Below, piece after piece: positions 41,701-43,457 of a stretch of 43,457 nucleotides of DNA. The stretch's first letter is position 1. Every line of letters begins with the position of its first letter. The DNA lies in the IMG/VR virus record IMGVR_UViG_3300027741_000123, positions 1-43,457 of that record; one strand, written 5' to 3'. The stretch is from a virus. The notes under the pieces were generated by a model. It saw only the letters and a list, made by a program, of their open reading frames with translations. It ran no database searches and had not been told where the DNA came from. Both the position numbers and the translations under genes were made by a program.

Positions 41701-42597
41701 ATTTTTTGATCCCCAATCTGCAAACGCTGAAAGCATTGCTCCCGGATTCATATAGTCTCTTGTGTAAGATCCCGGTGGCGCTGCTTCATTGGTATTTACT
41801 GGTTCGCCAGCTTTTTGACGGTAATTAACTGTATGGACATTCATTGCACCGTAACGATAAAAAAGGTTTTGCCATTCATCTTCAGTAAGACGGATACCAT
41901 TTTTTTCCATTAAATATTTGGCGCGTCCTATTTTTAAATTAAATCGGGCTTTTTGTGATTGACCACTAATTTCGTCTTGATAACGAGCGTGCCGAGAATT
42001 AACGTCATCAGCCAAATTACTAACATCTTCAAATAAAGACATTGGGTTTACATCAATAACAGGTTTGTTGTACCAAGCGTTTTTATCGCCAATTGTTAAA
42101 TCGCCTTGACCTATTGTTAAATGTTCATCTTGAAATTTTTGTGAATCTTGAAGAGTACCAACAATCGGATCAATTACATTGTTAACAAGAACATGTTGCG
42201 GCCATTCCCACCAAGAAACAAAATTCTTAGCTGGAGCAGCTGGAGGAGAATAACCGGCGTCTAAATAAAAACGTTGTTGGTCTGCACTCATTTTGTTCCA
42301 TCGGGAACGTTGTTGATCCTCACTATCGTCACGAAATTTAGCAACGGTTAAAGCGCGAGCAGCAAGTGACACAGATCGGCGTGCTGTACGAACCATTTCA
42401 TCATCGTCTAAAGAAGAAGTAGATAACGTAGTTGCACTTGCCGGATCCAATTCTAAAACTTCGGTTTGCAACAACTTAAACCGACGATTATAAAAAGCGG
42501 TTTTGTCATCAATAGATGATGGTTGTGTAGAAGAACCAGAAACCGGAGTAGACGGATTAGTGGGTTCTTGCGGTTGTTGCAAATAATTTGTGGTCAT
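32728..42597 (-). CDS. Giant virion-associated protein, 3,289 residues
   Basis: One uninterrupted frame from ATG 42597 (ATGA overlap). The first 60 residues are disordered Pro/Ser/Thr/Gln. The rest is mostly helical with repeated soluble domains. Landmarks are WKPLTLMRLGFIPRAAGEEY near 1,147, DELAHTVSFAAYA near 1,526 (one residue short of a zincin HExxH), YYRGAPHLDTPL near 1,664, IDPGSGRTESVIGKRTIRDR near 2,067 and WGFGEVIGPAVFSIVRSPMY near 2,580. I found no convincing RNA polymerase, protease or ADP-ribosyltransferase motif set. I recall similarly huge genes in podovirus-like Microbacterium phages. An ejected internal virion protein is the best inference. Confidence 0.75.
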   Translation of the reverse strand: MTTNYLQQPQEPTNPSTPVSGSSTQPSSIDDKTAFYNRRFKLLQTEVLELDPASATTLSTSSLDDDEMVRTARRSVSLAARALTVAKFRDDSEDQQRSRWNKMSADQQRFYLDAGYSPPAAPAKNFVSWWEWPQHVLVNNVIDPIVGTLQDSQKFQDEHLTIGQGDLTIGDKNAWYNKPVIDVNPMSLFEDVSNLADDVNSRHARYQDEISGQSQKARFNLKIGRAKYLMEKNGIRLTEDEWQNLFYRYGAMNVHTVNYRQKAGEPVNTNEAAPPGSYTRDYMNPGAMLSAFADWGSKNNPGTSMPSWISGLNGRNQTITTRTENFAEPNTSGKNVPDNLFDQFRGLADEVNNQDFFKEGGAAAWDRADNDADYVRSNNAFDAFQMLDGNYESYELARAVASGMKVADYLVKQGLDPQSNEMRDRFTYLQNNVANTPQFKNAVNKIKGKDSLLTWGTSLASGLGIPQDSAAYTGISGTADAINTVVLDPMNVVGPAVKWTRIAAYGIAPSEIALAAALDSARTVERTIIGNFKNVAEGTEGAITIIKVAQTPEIISRVNDASNIFNVSSFIDRLLQKGIPQTTINLIQSNKLIAQNILIDAEGYPTQFLLDYYDEIQSSLLEQANSFRQSLASPLNGTRSQIIIDGIHTSLEDIDVLSSILMRTGKPILDTLGSKTFNWLQKTSLRGTRTWMDRVVQGFEDARNGVPNAIVDLMKDLPYGRVQVPVLQELETKLLGQGLGGIKSRADLWKWLQTDGLYRLGTGDFTGLNIRGFGNGAYVRNTWRVFGRLADDAYFTSRHSLAELPRLTSGTQFLRSFINITEDATKAILATQAHPNLFVRTATWGARKGAKILWALANHVPENKWLPLAGEKGVVEFSKLLNYGVLAGMDKETLDKFMEEFIRGIPIDNPNKGVSNLFESEIDSALSILDNGDESIFDEIFAFDPAIDPNLNPSSISLIDFLKKELQQTIESRRDPSYLRTDTSGVWSYIAAELGNVMEAKANVAGKKLAKLSAKDNEILKIVRSYMPQVTNPTLASRIFVEKKFMRALFDAAGVLESAEGRKLADDFLNHVERFRYTPNDEDILAVRNGANAIEKLRIGVMPISNYAGRIGIPNVKEFIDVMQRISMTSRVLRRLNGDFLTAAMTNVWKPLTLMRLGFIPRAAGEEYLAFYARRGIWAPMSSVASNIAENRRGFIFGTLDRLARTPNWAAKHATQLLERDGFFNTPLNHLGKLPKRLWGEASRAGLGEELTNLATVLQFKNKAEYMHHVAETLGLNAKLGTFDYLQLASTYHTARIVKSMRNFEFQFLPKQLQRGVLAVLGQTDNAALAEGLGLIDLATINKAMKRDTAMLLRNPLGQQAFADQQASIGGMIAPANGLEDSATQRLTIKKSSFDRSNRGEVVLLEDRQWNTFDPADGEAEAMLHDVAPIYTLIDNDPIMVQSTAPLLGKLPEDDFLTHVEPLLAGTQWEVNAAIDGFPEHVEQVGQLLRILGQQRPDIANQFVKITTVNGEQVLQLQVREFAETVADELAHTVSFAAYATNPQLNDAYSMLRTIAWAHYQTLTEEGKTNFVNRLIGTFQNLASDHTKEIITNNTKDQLLFNATGKWGYESIDDPIAQNFLKNIDDEETLIQGIRNEVESFLDTSTEFDRSHTDLWTQTHDPANPYYRGAPHLDTPLRPDPIDRQIAHLNSLGIAWNSNSNDIAALWTELGNNPQILDLLQQAATAKPGQDLSTIVAELKELEAIPKLEELVRSGLRDAIAYQPPLENVADPRTWNLNKQNILDIFNSNADNSVVTNASAIFHDTKTLSQLVDVSSVYDDLVKTGFTKKEIRQYETLIRDTRPGSLAYFDQLQPEQIIRQDDIETMLVDAKLFDQVLALSRGEIQKDQIGSGILYGGDSAHDYPAISQTYGFNELSHLTKEQVNTRFSDENIALFEQYVKDTPDLFADPDLFGSTDATQIIESIKEYRRLQEKYIVRTLNADFQYYVDKEGNLVLGTNYSGRNAGRAISTAQTQYNLDFAQMWGGGVSQTVLIDREAAKPFTRGLGADRPNEIELATGANDQIVIPKGKFIMIDPGSGRTESVIGKRTIRDRLSRGELLEELNRIVAGSSDISDSNFWRVMPDGGVRTFVQQSIENGSTVRIPVTQARRMNVDTIAGGLRELQSFVQSLPKKTKRMIEEFMQGDIAFKGETGVSEKFIAKNIDLESLPAPIRQALKMYPTGSRFEDLVIEASRLSDQGNNSLMEALEIFVSGPKRIGQSLLNDTPISIADPVSDRAAVVEAAINNLHDPDYRFFVDSNPRSIQNPITGQQVTHSPFTNTTSLYTVMMDADTVNLFKELRNSMDDSLRGFEPIRTALIEKGATPDEIEIINELFVSFDSELTDQMLHASTQTTPLTPINNIAFTDFDQANRISSLLTDMTTGAGEFRPYVMGHHRPESLPFAQTGKINVANSLGAFEKLGDHPSIVKITDDTLMNKFKVFFPDEAYARYNEAGQLDDFGQHVVQGVHQDEAFRVWGETIADLIFNMFTNSSNGSYLHEILSPIHAGTFGVDALAQVPMRDFPRTLLRPTRFVAPENAWQKFVTWGFGEVIGPAVFSIVRSPMYMLGLSDGLEWARAVTGQLRDSLLDSKFDSVIKRIVPRALDPEDTIIEIQNAWSMIPMGTRQTIGNIEDFTKEINGLVYAQKLDPESVLLTMNDEDLKVVLDWVMFDANLEKMNMEIANARAMSDMLPFIDDHKVRSFFQEKVKNLVPFEFAQESFLKRWVKTTTYSPEAFRRVQLLVHGISSAGFVHDDPTSGQKVFAFPMTESLQELMSRIPGMNAIFGQGFEVPVANTLTGKINNVLPGVPADFQNLPALSPIGMIPATVVAEHFPEAKPVISALSAGRAVNASTWKDLVGTTIAQFVPANYQRLWTATFQNGTALSSGELNRATITAMAQMESQALSLKAELAAMDDPNSKAGDALVAKINSLSIPEDASDIEIERYIQKATNWARTNMLLRAFLGFVGPITPQNEFANEKLAPEFGELIKYMDPDEALSVFLSEHPEGQPWSIFVTTKTTKAPLTPSARALNWMTQNRDFMDQYPKAAPWLMPQAKESDEFSQQAFTDFVSYGFKLEKDPEQWYRDLRFASAANLYFPNKLRKDVALENTDDSATRRQITDRWNIYSDTFMKQHPIFANQIASQVNNDAELVLRQLSDVINFEDKDLPKIEHLEPMRKLVRGYDTYVYEYDLLKGQNSKGSREKRNNLRQNFLSWGQTFVTDNPEVQKVWTSLILPATNLKSTAALQAATKGN

Positions 42598-43019
42598 TGC
42601 ATCCTTTGCATTTGCAATTGATTAACAATTTCAAGAATAGCTGGATCGTTGCCAGCATTAGCAGCCATTGTTTTTAAAAGTTCAATTGTCGGATTTGTCA
42701 CTGGTGTGTTAGGCGGAGGTTGCACTTGATCTAATAAGCCTTGATTTGGTAATGCTGTAGGCGCGCTAAAAGCTCCCGCTCCGGGCATTGGTGCTTCTTG
42801 TGCTGCTTGCAAAATGTTTTGAAGGGACATTCCAGTTGTAGCTGGAGGTGGCGTTGCACTAGTTGCAGATTCTGGAGATGTTGACCGCAAAGGTTCTGGA
42901 ATGATTTGGCTATTAGGAATAGGAATGGTTTTCATAGCGGCTTGTTGATCGCCAGCTATTCCATATGGTTGACCCGGGGCAACATTTGCAAGTGGTTGTG
43001 ACTTAGATTTCCTCGGCAT
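42594..43019 (-). CDS. Pro/Gln/Ala-rich protein before the giant gene
   Basis: The 141-residue protein is called from ATG 43019, with GGAGGTG six bases away; the TTG one codon upstream is too close to it. It starts MPRKSKSQPLANVAPGQPYG, a motif I recall from actinophage proteins next to the portal. The middle is Pro/Thr/Ser-rich and the end is a helix (PAILEIVNQLQMQRMQ). It is probably a flexible head-vertex or assembly factor. Confidence 0.75.
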   Translation of the reverse strand: MPRKSKSQPLANVAPGQPYGIAGDQQAAMKTIPIPNSQIIPEPLRSTSPESATSATPPPATTGMSLQNILQAAQEAPMPGAGAFSAPTALPNQGLLDQVQPPPNTPVTNPTIELLKTMAANAGNDPAILEIVNQLQMQRMQ

Positions 43020-43161
43020 CAATCACCTCCACATCATTAACTTCACTGTTTGCGTACAACTCTGCATAAGCGATGTCCGGTAATTCTCCATCATAAACTT
43101 TATTTAATGCTTCCATAATTTCGTCACCATGAATAAACCACCAACCTAAATCATTAATCAT
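43003..43161 (-). CDS. Small acidic protein after the portal
   Basis: A 52-residue frame from ATG 43161, overlapping the portal stop as ATGA, to TAA 43003. It reads INDLGWWFIHGDEIMEALNK and ends in an acidic tail that overlaps the next gene by 17 bases while carrying that gene's Shine-Dalgarno sequence. No family was recognised. The coupled start, coupled end and acidic coding pattern support it as real. Confidence 0.7.
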   Translation of the reverse strand: MINDLGWWFIHGDEIMEALNKVYDGELPDIAYAELYANSEVNDVEVIDAEEI

Positions 43162-43457
43162 TGTGGTCCTCCTTGCGGCGCTGCCCCTTGAGGCGGCCCT
43201 TGTTGAGCAAGAGCTTGTAACAACGCGGCCATATCAGGTTTGCCTTGTCCTTGTGGTGGCCCACTAGACGGCATTGGTGCGCCTTGTCCTCCTCCAGCCG
43301 TACCTGCAGCCATTTCAGGAGGCATAGAGGGAGGCGTCGGGGGTGGCCCTGCTAATCCGGGCATTTGTTGTGGTGCAGCAAATTGCCCTTGACCCGGAGG
43401 TGGAGCCATCTGAGCTTGTTCAGCTTTCATTTCTGCATCGGCTTTAAGGATTGCTTG
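43158..43457 (-). CDS. Portal protein, C-terminal part (continues from base 1 side)
   Basis: The frame enters from the window end and stops at TGA 43158. It is the last 100 codons of the portal gene whose start is at 1754; 53 of them are repeated in the copy at 1-158. The segment is low complexity, rich in Pro, Gln, Gly and Met (PPPGQGQFAAPQQMPG, ALLQALAQQGPPQG). Such tails on portals are usually disordered. Confidence 0.85.
   Translation of the reverse strand, partial: QAILKADAEMKAEQAQMAPPPGQGQFAAPQQMPGLAGPPPTPPSMPPEMAAGTAGGGQGAPMPSSGPPQGQGKPDMAALLQALAQQGPPQGAAPQGGPQ
43300..43457. repeat. Terminal direct repeat, copy 2
   Basis: Matches bases 1-158 except G at 43331 where copy 1 has A at 32. 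It marks the closing point of the circular assembly. Confidence 0.95.

Noticed and set aside
32728-42597. N4-type virion RNA polymerase
   Set aside because: The size is similar, but I could not find the ordered catalytic motifs of T7/N4-type polymerases. A structure search is needed before claiming it.

Overview
This window is one complete phage genome, linearised from a circle. Bases 1-158 are repeated at 43300-43457 with a single mismatch, and the portal gene reads in frame across that joint, so the unit genome is 43,299 bp. Three tRNA genes, a headful-type TerL, an HK97-fold capsid of the SU10/DUF5309 type and the absence of any tape-measure, sheath or major tail-tube gene point to a short-tailed (podovirus-like), tailed dsDNA phage. 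The PG_binding_1/Amidase_2 endolysin, r1t-like holin, DUF2746-like membrane protein, Gp3-like protein and frequent GTG/TTG starts are typical of phages of Actinobacteria. The modest, A/T-leaning base composition would suit a low-GC freshwater actinobacterium, but the host is inference. No integrase was found, so a lytic life is likely.

Layout. Two gene arrays run apart from a 1.2 kb divergent control region (about 4.88-6.11 kb) and collide head to head at 17784/17785 with no spacer. Leftward (minus strand, reading through the window joint): five small genes, TerL, portal, two small genes, a 3,289-residue giant gene (23% of the genome), three internal-virion candidates, a PG-binding protein, scaffold candidate, a CxxC protein, major capsid protein, a GT-A glycosyltransferase, neck protein, tail protein, glycine-rich tail tip, amidase, membrane protein, metallophosphoesterase, DUF6378 protein, holin and two basic proteins. 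Almost every junction is an ATGA, TGATG or TAATG overlap, so the array looks like one translationally coupled late operon with internal control points at 28.54-28.82 kb and 26.41-26.47 kb.

Rightward (plus strand): a visibly GC-richer cassette (5.0-8.4 kb) with a large structured non-coding RNA candidate of about 700 nt, a SLOG-family protein, a DUF4326 protein and two unknown proteins. These are separated by three near-identical, covarying RNA hairpin elements and closed by two strong hairpins. After it come many small early proteins, a second RNA candidate ending in an intrinsic terminator that abuts tRNA-Lys, then SSB, a DUF932 protein, a Cas4-like Fe-S nuclease, a winged-helix protein, a phiC31 Gp3-like protein, tRNA-Gln, tRNA-Leu, a VRR-NUC nuclease, an AT-hook protein and an HTH protein.

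How it works together. No DNA polymerase, primase, helicase or RNA polymerase is recognisable, so replication and transcription probably lean on the host, assisted by SSB and the two nucleases. The most novel-looking parts are the RNA-plus-protein cassette at 5.0-8.4 kb, the capsid-operon hairpin whose loop is complementary to the next gene's Shine-Dalgarno sequence, and the giant virion-associated protein.
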